From Craspedostauros australis (Eukaryota; Bacillariophyta; Bacillariophyceae; Mastogloiales; Achnanthaceae), in the NCBI GenBank assembly GCA_026770025.1, contig JAMXDE010000059.1, forward strand, positions 310,001 to 374,000: a stretch of DNA of 64,000 nucleotides, written 5' to 3'. The stretch's first letter is position 1. Each line of letters starts with the position of its first letter. The position numbers and the translations under genes are program-made. This document shows positions 10,278-21,329 of this stretch, in pieces. The notes beneath the pieces are model-generated. The model saw only the letters and a list, made by a program, of their open reading frames with translations. It did no database searches and was not told the origin of the DNA.

Positions 10278-10465
10278 CATTGATGATAAAAACCTGTCGT
10301 ATAGACACACAGCATGGTATCGCATTCTGCTGTCGTGGTACTTGGCACCGACAGAGACGAGAGACGACCACACGAGTTTTGAAGGAAGGAAGAGTCACTA
10401 AAAACAGGCGATTTGGTTACCGCTCCCCCCACTTTTGATGACGTCGTTAGTGTCTCAACACATGT

Positions 10466-10507
10466 CGCAAAAAAGATAAGTTGCAATCATTTCGGAACGG
10501 AGGAATA
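10466..10507 (+). repeat. 42-bp dispersed element (copy outside the tandem array)
   Basis: This stretch is identical to 45767-45808 and 54628-54669, and has one change against 62876-62917. Those three copies end 26 bp before the start codon of HA genes 2-4. Here it lies in otherwise featureless sequence (10278-10562) between the copia element and the solo LTR, with no HA gene nearby. It may be a core promoter piece, a relic of an older HA copy, or the end of a small mobile element. Confidence 0.75.
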
Positions 10508-10562
10508 GAATATAATATTCCATAATAGTGTTATCCCACCATCCTCTTGTATTATTGCATTC

Positions 10563-11271
10563 AGTTAGGATTCGTGTACGTTTCGTAGACGAGCCGGAGA
10601 AGGCCTCGTGGACTGCCGGCTTCAGACGAAGGCCAATTGGTGCAGTTCACTGGCTTAGACGCTGTTAGCAGGGTAACTTGTAATCAATGAGTAGAGTAGT
10701 AGTGTTGTACTAATCTGAGCTTGTTGTTAATATGAGATAGTACTGTGGTATTCAGGATGAAGAAACGATGTTCAACGTGTTGGCACGGCTCTGCACTGAC
10801 CCTTATGGTTCAGTGCTGAGACGGAGCTTTACCTTCTCTCAGTCCTTCTCCTCTTGGGTGCTGACGATGTCATGCAGAAGGCCTTGTGGCTTCAGCAGCT
10901 GTTGACGTGATGTGAACGATGCTGCAGGTGTCAGAGGTTTGGATTTTGTATTAGGATTCCATTGCTGTCATTGAAGCAGTTTGGATTGCCCATGACGGAG
11001 CTGGTGTAGTCAGCGGATGTCGCAGCAGCAAAAGGGAATTCTGGTGAAGTCCATCTGACAGGGTCGGAGGGGCATGTAGTTCCACATGCGTCGATTGGAT
11101 AGACGGACCGTAGCACTTGTAACGGGATTAGTTCGTGAATGACAAGAGAGGAGGACAGAAGAAAGGTCTAACCGTTGTCGGGCTTGGACAGTTGCGCGCC
11201 AAAATAGATTTCAAGCAACGACACGGGACACTCCAAAGAGAAAGTAGTCCGTTCTTAGTTGACTTGCAACT
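10563..11271 (-). mobile_element. Diverged solo LTR of a related copia family
   Basis: Read on the minus strand, this 709-bp block aligns along its length with the 687-bp LTR. Shared blocks include the AACT end with CGAATCCTAACT, CAATGGAATCC, the GCACTGA/TCAGTGC hairpin, CATCGTTTCTTCA, ACAAGTTA and TTTTGGCGCG. It begins AGTT and ends AACT. It is flanked by a perfect 5-bp duplication, CATTC, at 10558-10562 and 11272-11276. No internal sequence is present, so it is the product of LTR-LTR recombination. Divergence is much higher than between the two LTRs of the neighbouring element, so it is older. Confidence 0.88.
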
Positions 11272-11339
11272 CATTCGCAATACTTGACAGGAGTCATGTG
11301 TCAGAAACGAAATCGTTTCTGATGGGAAAGAGCTCAACT

Positions 11340-11515
11340 CGAAGGATGACAAGGGGAAGAGTTCACAGTTTGAGGAAAACGAAGCGGAGAGTCCACAATT
11401 TGAGAACCACATGTCGAAACAAGAGAGGAGGAAGAGCCCACAATTTGAGGACAACAAGGGGGAAAAGATGGACATGAAACAACACAAGGGCAAGAGCTCA
11501 CGATTCCAGGGACAA
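11340..11515 (+). repeat. Degenerate minisatellite
   Basis: Four loose copies of an AAGAGTTCACAATTTGAGG-like motif occur near 11357, 11389, 11431 and 11491, spaced 30-60 bp. The surrounding 11277-11957 holds no supported gene and includes A/C-rich upstream sequence of the next gene. Confidence 0.5.
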
Positions 11516-11957
11516 AACATGGAAGGACAGAAACAACAACACCAGCAGCAACTTGACGCAAGATAGCAGGATCATCTTCCGTGTGTCTCGATGTATTGTA
11601 TCTCCTTCGCATCAATAGCATCTACCAGCCAACAAGTATGAGCTTCATTCCCCCAATCTCCCACACCATGATGGCATAAAATCAACACAACAACAAAACA
11701 CAACACAAAGCGCATAACATAACACAAAGCAAAAGGAAAAGCACACACGCCCCAAATTCAAACGTGGTCTTGTGATATCAGTGCTATTGCTCACGTTGCC
11801 ATCAAGACAATAGAAATCCAACCAAGTCGTCAACACCATCGATCATCGTCCATAAACTATTATATTTTCCATCGACGTCAATTGAGAGTCAACGGTAAAC
11901 ATCCAACAGTCAACAACCATCAACCAAGCAGCATCGTCTATCAACCATCGAGTTACC

Positions 11958-14651
11958 ATGATCTACATCAAGGCATACTTCATCGCGTTTCTCGCTCTCG
12001 CCAACACACCATCAGCCCGCGCCATGCTCCGTGGCAGCAGCAACCTCGTGGACCCAACAGAGGAACTCCACACCATGATGAAGAAGACTCGCATCCTGAA
12101 GAACGACAACGGTGCCGCGAAAACTAACAAAGGCAACAAGAACAACCTCGTGCCACCTACCGACAACCCAGATGACCCAGAAACAACTGCGCCAACTGCA
12201 TTACCCACTGGGCCACCGACTGCCAGCCCAACTGCCACCATTCCCACGCACCCACCAACCTCGTCTCCCACAGATGAAGTGACCGGACCGCCAACGGGAT
12301 CTCCAACTGAGACGCCCTCAATGCCGCCCGTCGCCCAGACAGAAGCTGACCCAGCCATCTTCGATTCCACCATCTCGGTTGTCTGCAAGCCAGACGGTGA
12401 CACCTTCCTCACACAACAAGAAGCAAGTGCCAAGACTATCATCTGCAACTCTGCCAAGCCATCCTGCCGCGAGGCCGTCACTGCCGTGAAGGAATCTGCG
12501 GGGCTGCAGAACTTCTTCGCATGCGCAGGAGACCTTGGCGAAGGAGCAGCACGCAAGCTCTTCAACAAGTACGCGTCCAACGATATGCTCGCTGGTCAAC
12601 TCACGACGATCGCCTCCACCAGCGCGATCCTCGTCACCGAACGACCAGATGCAATAAACGCAGCATGCGCGGCCATCGCGGCGATGCAATCGCCTCGTGT
12701 CGCCACCCCATGCTGCCAAGGATCCTCGGGATGCACCTCAGTCACTGGTTCTGCCTCCAACTCTCCTCCATTCATGACCATCGCCATCACCGCATGCACC
12801 GGCGACAGTGCCTGCAAGGACATGGGGCCCAATCCCCTCATTCTTGATTCCTCTTGCACTGGAGACAGCGCATGTGAGTTGATGAATGAGAATGAGATCA
12901 ATCCCTTCATTACAGGAGTCACCTTCGTCGGTGAGATGTCATGCACCACCTCTCAATCTTGTGAGGGAGTGGGACGCCGCTCCCATGGTGATGTGACCAT
13001 CCAAACTGGCGCATGCATCGGATCAGATGCATGCAATGCAGCTGGACGTCGCGTCAAACAGTCAGCACCATCCTTTCGCTTCCGCAGTCACATCGACATC
13101 GGAATGAATGCTTGCATTGGTAGCAATGCCTGCAAGGATGCCCATTCCACTGTCAACCATGGTACTGCTGGCAAGTATGCAGGAAGTCTGACCGTTGGCG
13201 ATGGTGGCTGTGCCGCCGATGGGTCATGCGAAAAGATGGGCTTCAACGATCTGATGAAGACGGACATCATTGTCCCTCCTGGTGGATGCGGCGATGCCGA
13301 AGGCTGCAGGGGATGCATGACGAAGACGGAGTGCAGCGCTGATGAGGTGTACCTGATCAGTGACGTTGATGGTGCCTGTCCCAAGGGAGGCAGGGACACC
13401 AACTGCAATCCAACGGGGGACAAGGTGGATGAGTATTGTGTTGGTAAGGACACGTTGCCAACAGAGTGTCCGACATTCTTTCCGACCCCTTTCCCGACAC
13501 CTACAACATCAGCTCCAACCAGCGATCCAACATTAGCTCCAACATCAGCTCCACCACCGGCTCCAACGTCAGCCCCTACGTCAGCCCCTACGTCAGCCCC
13601 TACGTCAGCCCCTACGTCAGCGCCGACTGTATCATCCTTTACCGTGGGATGTCTTCGAGAACCTGGCAATGGCTCGTCAACCTTCAATCAGGTTGAAGGG
13701 AACGTCTTCTGCGATGGCTCATCAGACACGTGCGCAAACTTTATCTCCATGGTCAATGCTCTTGATGTGGAGAAGCAACGGATGATCAAGAGCATCTTCG
13801 GATGCAATGGGGACACGCGCCCTGTTGGGGTGGGAAGGGCACAAAGGCGGTTCGACAAAATCAAGAACGACGCGGACGTCACCAAAGCATTGTTGGACAC
13901 AGTGGCAACCAAGAGGCTCTTCACTGGTCAATGGTCCAAAGTTGATGCCGCGTGTGGCAATGACTGCTGCACGGGCATCATACCTTGCTTCAGTACTGGC
14001 GCGATAACGGTGAGCGAGGGGTCTTGCACTGGGGATGCTGCCTGCGGACTTATACCTCCCGAGACAATTGTACTTGACAGCTGCAAGGGTGCCAACGCCT
14101 GCCAATTCTTGGGCAAGTTCTTCCCAGAACAGCCAGCTTCGACTGTCGAAGTCGGGCACAGGGTGATTGGACCAAGAGCTTGCGAGAAAAAGAAGAGTTG
14201 TATCAACGCTGGAGAAAATGTGTATGGCAACATCCGAGTGGGAGAACGAGCATGCAGTGGAAAAAAGGCATGTTTCCATCTTGGCGGACGCGCCAACCAA
14301 CACTCTACTACGACGCCAACCGTGGCAAACATCCTCGTTGGAAAGAATGCATGCAACGGAGACAGTGTTTGCGAAGGTTTGCATCGACGAGACTGGAGTT
14401 CAGAAACTGCAGGAAGTTTGGTTGTTGAGGAGGATGCATGCCGCGGGGAAGAGGTTTGCCGCAAAATCGGCAACAACAAGGGTGCAAACATTGACATAAT
14501 CATCCGGAAGGGAGTCTGCACGACAAGCGCTACTTGTAAAAACTGTGCCAGAGCAGAACTGTGTGCTGGAGATCCCACAAAGACGTACGTGATCGACAGC
14601 GCAGGCACAGACTGCCCCGGACCAAGCCAAGATGCCTGTGAAGCCCTTTAA
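11958..14651 (+). CDS. Secreted two-module Cys-rich protein (897 aa)
   Basis: I do not recognise a named family. The protein starts with a signal peptide (about residues 1-22, cut after SARA), then a basic N-region and a PT/TP-rich linker (about 70-125). A Cys-rich module (about 140-480) follows, then a second linker of SAPT repeats (about 487-535) and a second copy of the same module (about 540-897). Each module has a helical start with four to six Cys, then a ladder of about seven repeats of the form C-x-G-x-x-A/S-C, ending in a C-x-x-C segment. Paired cysteines suggest disulfide-stabilised extracellular repeats. PT/SAPT linkers of this kind are common in diatom wall or secreted proteins. 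There are no introns. The start ATG has A at -3. Likely a cell-surface or extracellular structural or binding protein (inference). Confidence 0.85.
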   Translation: MIYIKAYFIAFLALANTPSARAMLRGSSNLVDPTEELHTMMKKTRILKNDNGAAKTNKGNKNNLVPPTDNPDDPETTAPTALPTGPPTASPTATIPTHPPTSSPTDEVTGPPTGSPTETPSMPPVAQTEADPAIFDSTISVVCKPDGDTFLTQQEASAKTIICNSAKPSCREAVTAVKESAGLQNFFACAGDLGEGAARKLFNKYASNDMLAGQLTTIASTSAILVTERPDAINAACAAIAAMQSPRVATPCCQGSSGCTSVTGSASNSPPFMTIAITACTGDSACKDMGPNPLILDSSCTGDSACELMNENEINPFITGVTFVGEMSCTTSQSCEGVGRRSHGDVTIQTGACIGSDACNAAGRRVKQSAPSFRFRSHIDIGMNACIGSNACKDAHSTVNHGTAGKYAGSLTVGDGGCAADGSCEKMGFNDLMKTDIIVPPGGCGDAEGCRGCMTKTECSADEVYLISDVDGACPKGGRDTNCNPTGDKVDEYCVGKDTLPTECPTFFPTPFPTPTTSAPTSDPTLAPTSAPPPAPTSAPTSAPTSAPTSAPTSAPTVSSFTVGCLREPGNGSSTFNQVEGNVFCDGSSDTCANFISMVNALDVEKQRMIKSIFGCNGDTRPVGVGRAQRRFDKIKNDADVTKALLDTVATKRLFTGQWSKVDAACGNDCCTGIIPCFSTGAITVSEGSCTGDAACGLIPPETIVLDSCKGANACQFLGKFFPEQPASTVEVGHRVIGPRACEKKKSCINAGENVYGNIRVGERACSGKKACFHLGGRANQHSTTTPTVANILVGKNACNGDSVCEGLHRRDWSSETAGSLVVEEDACRGEEVCRKIGNNKGANIDIIIRKGVCTTSATCKNCARAELCAGDPTKTYVIDSAGTDCPGPSQDACEAL
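13568..13615 (+). repeat. 12-bp tandem repeat encoding the SAPT linker
   Basis: Four exact copies of GTCAGCCCCTAC in the second linker of the Cys-rich protein, followed by a diverged copy. The low divergence suggests recent slippage that changes linker length in frame. Confidence 0.85.
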
Positions 14652-15275
14652 TCAGCACATGTACAACTCTAGTGACACATAGAATACTATACACAATGTA
14701 ATTTCGTTTTCGACGCTCGCGCCGTGTACACGTACTGTCTCTAGTCGCATGGTACTCGTACCATACGTCTCCGAGGCTGTCCATTCGACAGCTTTCTGCT
14801 GGATGATTTTGGTTGGTGCCGTGGTTGCTGGATAGTCACCAAAAATGAAACTGCAAATTGTGAGGCAGTTGCAGGTGTCCAACATGTGTACTGCACGACT
14901 ACCGGCATCTTCCCCTCGCTTCTCGCTTGAAGAGCACAAGACCCAACATTGGAATTAGCTTGCGTCAAAGTTTAGGGTCGAGCCTGACGTCTGAATGTAT
15001 GGTATTATCCTCCAGAGACAGTCCCATCAGTTCCAACGCACTCCAAGTCATACTCGCATGGAACCGTACTAATACATTCAGAATCTGGCTTTCGTCCATT
15101 TCTATAGTTGTTATATTTATGAAGATATCTGTCTATCTACCCATTGTCTGTCTCTGTTGTTCTCTTTCATTATGCATGTGTACGAGGATGTATCATTGCC
15201 TTGGGACGCGAAGATTTGTCCTTCTTCTCGACCATATCCTTCCTCCACCGACCCCATCCTGCGTGCCTCTCTCTA
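14652..15275. other. Intergenic, convergent 3' ends
   Basis: Lies between the Cys-rich protein gene (+) and receptor A (-). I see no coding signal, RNA gene or clear repeat. A T-rich stretch with AT-rich words around 15095-15150 may hold 3'-end signals for either gene. Confidence 0.5.
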
Positions 15276-18200
15276 TCAGGCTGCCTGGTTGGCTGTTGTG
15301 TTGCGGCTTGCAACCCTATCCCCATGAGTCGATGTTGTCATTTGCTGCCACGACGCGGGCATGTTGTGCAAAATCTCCGTCGATTTCAACGGGTCCGCAT
15401 CATTCCAGCTCGCCAGGACGTCTTCTGTTTCGTCCGCAGCTGCTGCCTCCAAGGATGCCACCGCCACATACTTGCCCCAATAGTCCTTCACGATGTCCTC
15501 ACCACGTTGTTCCCATTCGATGCGGTTGGCCTCCGCGTGGTTCAGGTACTCGTTCGATGTCACACCAAGGACGTTGCAGGCCTTCAATCTCTTCGCCAAT
15601 GGAATGACGTAAAAGTCGAAGAACTTCATTTCGCCTTCGTACCAATCCTTCGATGGATCGTGGGCGATGTGCCCATCGCGGAAGGCCTTGTACATTTCTT
15701 GGAACAGCCGCTCGTTCCACTTGATGTACGTGTGCCAATGCTGCATGGTGTGTGCAACATCCGCTCCTTGGAGCAAGTGCTCGTACACCACAGTGGCTTG
15801 GAGATTGGCTTGGTCGTCCAGATGCGAGGCTGGCGCATGTTTTGGACTGGATGTGCTCGATCTGCTGGTAATGGGCATCGCGGCTGGCTTGCCCTCCGCA
15901 ACAGCAGCAGCAGCAGGAGGACCACCGCTTCCAATAGTTGTGGAGGAAGGATTGACGTCGTTGGCGAACGCAGCCTCCCAACGTTGTCGTCTTGCCCCGT
16001 TGAGCTCTTTGTCCATGATGTCCGTGGCCATGACGGCTTGGACGACGAGCTCGCGGAATCGATCCAACTCTGCCTGATCGGTGTAGATACATGCTCTGAG
16101 CTTGGTGAACTGTGGTTCCATCAGCAGATTCCATGCCAAGTCAACGGAATGCTGCTCGGCGATGGACTTGTTGTTGTAGAGCTTGGCGATGGTGTGCTGA
16201 TGCTCCGTCAGCGTGGAGTTGGGAACACCGAGATGATCGACGTCGTGCACCAATGCGGAGAAGACGGCCGCGAATTGGACCAACGGATCGGAACTGAGAC
16301 CTTCGATGACGGGAAGGTTGGGCTCTTCGAGATCGCCGCTCGAGATGCGCGAGAACAGGATGCGGAGACCCTGCACCACATGGCTGGCGTGCGCGAAGGA
16401 ATGGAAGTCGTTCTGACGGTAGAGGCCGGCGACTGTCCTTACGAAGTCGCTCAGCTGCAGCAGGACGTCATGGGAGAGATCGATCGTCTCCGGATCTTGA
16501 TGATGGGTGGAGTTGTCCGCCCCGTCTCTGAATGGCAGGAAGTTGCGCACTTCGTCGATGGTCGTCGTTCCAAACGGATGGTCGATGTCGAGGTTCTTGA
16601 TCACAGCAGCGCGGCCAATCCGTCCATCACGTGATGCGACTAGCCTCTTGAGGAGCTGCTCCAGCACCTTCGCATTCCATTCAACATGATGTTCAAGTTC
16701 CAATCCACCCATGTTCTTCCTATTCTCCAAAGCTGGATGGATGGCCGATTCGTTGGGGCTGTCCTCGGAGTTTGCATCCGAGAAGCGATCGTTTGGACTG
16801 GAAGCGGAAGACGGTTCGCCCTTCAAGACGCCCCAGTATGTCTTCATCTGACCCTTCCCCTTCGCAGTCACCATATCCTCGCGAGGACGGACCCAGACAC
16901 TCTTGCCGTGCTTCACAATCTCATCTGCGGTATCCTGTGACATGTGGATACGATTGGGAGCTCCGGAGCTTTCGACTCGAGCGGCCGTGTTGACGGTGTC
17001 GCCGAAGAGCTGGAATCGTGACTTCTGTCCTCTCAGCACCCCGGCTGTGACAGAACCTGAGTGCATGCCGAATCGCATGGACAGCTCCGCCGTGTCGGGA
17101 CCGAGTGAGCCGGCGAGATGATGCACGATGTCGTTCATCTTGGCGAGGCAGTGACGGCAGAAGCGGAACATGACGATGGCATGGTCATTCCTGGGCTCCG
17201 GTAGGCCGCACGCGGCGACGTAGCAGTCGCCGATGGTCTCAACCTTGAAGACCCCCATGCGGACCGCAATCTTGTCGAATGCGTTGTAGATAGACTCGAG
17301 GAGGGTGAAGACTTCGACTGGTTCCCGTGTGCTGGACCATGCCGTGAAACCGACGATGTCGGCGAACAGCACGGTGGCGCTCTCGAAGAAGTCCGCAATT
17401 GGGCTTGAGTGAGAGTTGCCTCCATTTGCAAGTTGCGTCACGTGGTCGTCGGGATGGCGATGGCCGTTGCCGATGCGGAATACGTCCAGCCGCTTGCCTT
17501 GGTTGGGCTTGCTCGTGTCCGGCCCTTCATTGTCGAGCAGACGGTCGCGGACATTCTCAGGGAAGAGGCTGCTGACGATGGCGTGGGACTTGGTGGCCGT
17601 GGTCAGTACCTTGTTTTGACGCTTCTCCACCACCTGGTCGTAGAAGATGAAGAACATTGCTGTCAAGACGAAGATGAGCACCACGACGACCGTGTTGACG
17701 ATGGCTTCGCTGTCTCTGTAGGTGTCGCGGAATTCCGTGGATGGGTAAAGATGGAAGGAGAACGTGCAGTCCTTGGTTCCTCGAAAGGCGGTGAAGCCAG
17801 TCGAGACCTCCAAGTAATTGTAGTCTGTCTCGTGGAGTTCGCCTACTCCCAGGTATTCAACCCTCGGTCCATCGATGAGGTAGGTGAAGGCTTGATCGCA
17901 GGTATTGCGGACGACCATGTAGATGCCGTCGATGTCTTCAGGGACGAGGTTGAGGAAGTAGTTGTGCCAAGGCATTTGGGCTGTCAGCTGGCCCACAAGT
18001 TTTCTGTTTTCTTTCCTTGCTGTATCGAAAATCGGGACAGCCATGAAGCTCCTGGGCCAATCAAGCTCTGACTTGATCTCCCTCCCGTAGTTGCGCACTT
18101 CGGAAAGAGCTGGCTCGTGCGTCCTGTTGACTTCTTGGAAGACGCTGTTGAAGTATGGGAGAATGTAAGCATCGTAGTTCACGACAGTGTGGAGGGTCTC

Positions 18201-19195
18201 GATTGGAGACATATACACAGATGGAATGTAGATGCCTTGGTTCTCGGGGAACACAATTGTGCCATTGTTTCCCGGATACCAGATCTTGGGGATGATGCTG
18301 ACTTCTGCAGTCGAATTTACGAAGTCAAGCTCCTTCTGAATCCAATCTTGAGTTTGGACGGTGAAGTTCTCGAACTCCTCCTTGTTGTCGTCAGTGACGA
18401 TGATTGTCACGGCAACCGTGATGGCACCAGTGGCTTCGATCGCTTGCTGCCCCTGGGCTTCGATGCTGGGCACAACGACAAATGGCCATTCCTGCCCTCT
18501 TGCCTCCGCGTAGACGGTCATGTGCAAGCTCATCCTTTCGAAGACGCCAAAGATGTCGTTGGCATTGATCTGGGACACTTCGACGATTTGGTTCGCAAAG
18601 TCCTTGAACTGATCAAGTCATTGTTGGCGGTGGCGAATACGATAATGGGAATGGACATTGGAATGGAATGGAAGATACGGACAGTGCGCGACACAGCAGA
18701 AAGATGGATTGGCGAAGTGTAAGATCATCGAGCGCTGGATGCGTTGGACACTTGTGTGCGGTTGTACTAGTGAGTGCGCACACATGAGTCACAAACAATG
18801 CGACAACACAACCGCAGCGGACGCACAATCCTGCATTCAGAGTATGATCCATTGCAACTTACCCGGACCTCGAAGCTACTCTTTTCGTCGTCTCTGGAGA
18901 TCATGTACACGCCGACTGCGCTGCCTGCAGTCGCGAAGAGCAGGACTATGAGGAAAGTAATGCGGGACCAGAACACCTGGCGACTCTCGCTGCCGACCAG
19001 CCGTGCCGAAATGTCCTCCTCTGCGTTGTTTTCGGCGTGCTTGGAGCTTTGCCCGCTGTTCATCGACGATGAACCTCGGGTTTCGGTGCCATGGGATGAT
19101 TGAACTTCTCCAGACGAAGCTGCGCCCGATGAGGCAGCACTGCTGTGGGCGTCACCGTCATCTCGCGGCGCAGTTTCTGATGGCGCTCCTGACAT
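15276..19195 (-). CDS. Receptor A: membrane class III cyclase fused to PDE (1221 aa)
   Basis: Two exons, 19195-18863 and 18608-15276, split by a 254-bp GTAAGT...CAG intron in phase 0. Ser-rich cytosolic N-terminus, TM1 about 78-99, an extracellular part of about 310 residues, TM2 about 411-434. Class III cyclase domain: metal Asps in FADIVGFT (D528) and IGDCYVA (D572), base-specifying E568 (guanylyl-type) with Q644 at the partner position, and intact NTAAR transition-state Asn and Arg. C-terminal HD-type PDEase_I: H847, H851, H899, D900 and D1061 all present. Predicted to make and hydrolyse cGMP (or cAMP) in response to an outside ligand. Bifunctional cyclase/PDE proteins are known from diatoms, where one responds to sex pheromone. 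The start is the first ATG in frame. An antisense ORF at 15144-16634 is a shadow. Confidence 0.92.
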
Positions 19196-19289
19196 GGCTG
19201 TTGCTCGTTTTCCTTTTGCGTATGTATGTGCCTGTGGCAAGTGCAGTGATCGTTGTTGTGCAGCGTGTGGATACGATAGAGTCTTTGTG

Positions 19290-19342
19290 TTGGTGTTGGC
19301 GTTGGCGTTGGCGTTGGCGTTGGCGTTGGCGTTGGCGTTGGT
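19290..19342. repeat. (GGCGTT)n hexanucleotide repeat upstream of receptor A
   Basis: About eight near-perfect GTTGGC units roughly 100 bp upstream of the receptor A start codon, likely in its promoter or 5' leader. The frame is open through it but has no upstream ATG, so I do not count it as coding. Confidence 0.8.
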
Positions 19343-21329
19343 GCCAAAGTAGACTACGTCCGCTCGCGCCTTGATGCTCGTGTTGGGTGGAGGCTTAAGA
19401 AGATGTTGCTCAGACAAGTGAGTTTTTTATGAGTATCCCTGGCCTCTCTGGGTGCGATGGGCCCTGGTTGCTGGTTGCTGGTTGCCTGCCGAACCGTGGG
19501 CTTCCACGAAAAAGCTCTTTGGCGGCAACCGAACAATCATCAGTTGGCACTTGCTGAGGAGGCGGTTTCGAGCGCCATGTTCTTGATAGCGCGGAAAATG
19601 TGGTTGCGGTTGTGGCTGTGGCTGGGTTGCGTACATGTAAGTGTCCATGGAGCTTGTGATTGTGTGCAACACAACGTCGGTGGACAGCGAACGGCAACAG
19701 CAATCGCGCACGTGGCCTTCCTATCTTTTCTGTGCGATGGCATTGCATCACAATGTGAGAGATTTTCTGACATTGGTGCATTCCAAAACGAACAAGAGAA
19801 GGTCACTTGTGTGAACTTCAACGACCAACAAGAAATCACATTCTGCGCACACCGGTCTCGTCACACGATCACATCTTCTTTGGAGCAGAAGGAAGTCTAA
19901 TCGTGCATTTTGATGCCGCCATCGAAGCCGCCCGGTACGAAACGTCCGCGAACTTATACGAACCGCGATAGTTTGTAAAACCGCCGCGACGTGATTGTCT
20001 CCGGCAAGACGTCAGCGTCCATGTTCACACGACAACGCACCAAGACAATCAATGAAGCGGCGAACAAGAAATCGAAAGATCCCTGGTGGCGTGGGTTGTT
20101 GCGGTTTCTCTCTTGCTTCCCATCGAACACGTGTACAAGTCGGAGCAGGCCTGCGAACCTGAGAGAGTTGGTATGCAATTGCCAAATTGCCAACTACCGA
20201 CTTTCGTCTCGTTCTGTTCAGGAATGATGATGGTTGGTTGACGCGTTTGGGCGCTTGTGCACTTGTGCGAGCGAGGATCATGATGGCGTGGTACCGCGGA
20301 GGCACGAACGCTGCTGTTTCGTGGCATGCGGCACCAGTCTAAATCACACAACTCCACACACTCTCTGCATACAAGCAACACGGTTGTTCCTTCCAATGGG
20401 GAAGGCATGCATACAAGTACAACGACAAGCAGAATGCCAAGAGGGACAACAGCGAGGCCAACAAGAGTGGTCCTGTACGATCATGCCCTTCGGACGTGCA
20501 TGTGGCCAAGGCACGAGCCAATAGTGCTGTCGCCTTCACACTCACAGAATCAATCATTGTTCTTGGCGCACAGTCCCAGCATCAGTGTTCCAAGGAATTT
20601 CATCTTCAAGACTGGCAACTGCGCGTTTTTGTTCCGCGGAAGCAGACTTTGTTGGCGTTTCTGAGGTCCTGCACTCCATCGTTTGGGGTTCTTGGGCCGT
20701 TCCCTGTGATATCCAAAGTCTTTGCCATCACCCTGTTGGAATATCAATTTCGATCACAAGATCGACGTCAGTTTGTGATGACACCATCGTAGGGCCAATA
20801 CCATACCCAGCGTGCGATCGCCACGTGCTAGCTTCTTGGGCGTGTTCACTCCGTTCGCCATAGTGTTGGGCACTTCAATCAGGACAAAAGAACCTCCCCG
20901 AGGATCACTCTTGCGAGCACACTTGGTGGGGTGAGTGTTACGAGCAGAGTCGACCAAAGCAGCAGCGAAGGTCACGACGAAAGCACGAGGGAAGCTGCGG
21001 GTTGGGATTGCATGCCTCTCTGCGATTCGGCCGCCACAGATGCGGAGGGGGGACAAGACTTGCGCAAATTGGAGCGCGCATTGCAACCACACATTGGAGC
21101 GCAACTGCGAGGGAGTAAGAGCGGAGTAGATAACTACGTATGCATGCCTAATAATAATGCGTAAAATGGTTATGCCCCGTGTGACATGTGTTTTGCTAGA
21201 CAAACATGCATATATGATACTAATATTCAATGAGTTGAAGTTCTTGGTTCAGAGGCCTCAACGCTCTTCCTGCTTGCAACATCGACAACGGCGCACGGTA
21301 CATCGTGAATGATTGTCGCTTCCAAATCC
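19343..21329. other. Intergenic between receptors A and B
   Basis: About 2 kb without a supported gene. Several ORFs of 60-160 codons occur on both strands, but none has recognisable domains or a consistent frame. It may hold the receptor A promoter and decayed sequence. No PDE-like remnant downstream of receptor B was found on the minus strand. Confidence 0.5.

Noticed and set aside
15144..16634. 496-codon ORF on the plus strand over receptor A
   Set aside because: Lies fully antisense to the conserved PDE domain; its composition follows from the codon bias of the opposite strand and it has no domain.
19190..19417. Longer N-terminus of receptor A reading through the (GGCGTT)n tract
   Set aside because: The frame is open but there is no ATG upstream of 19195, only a TTG.
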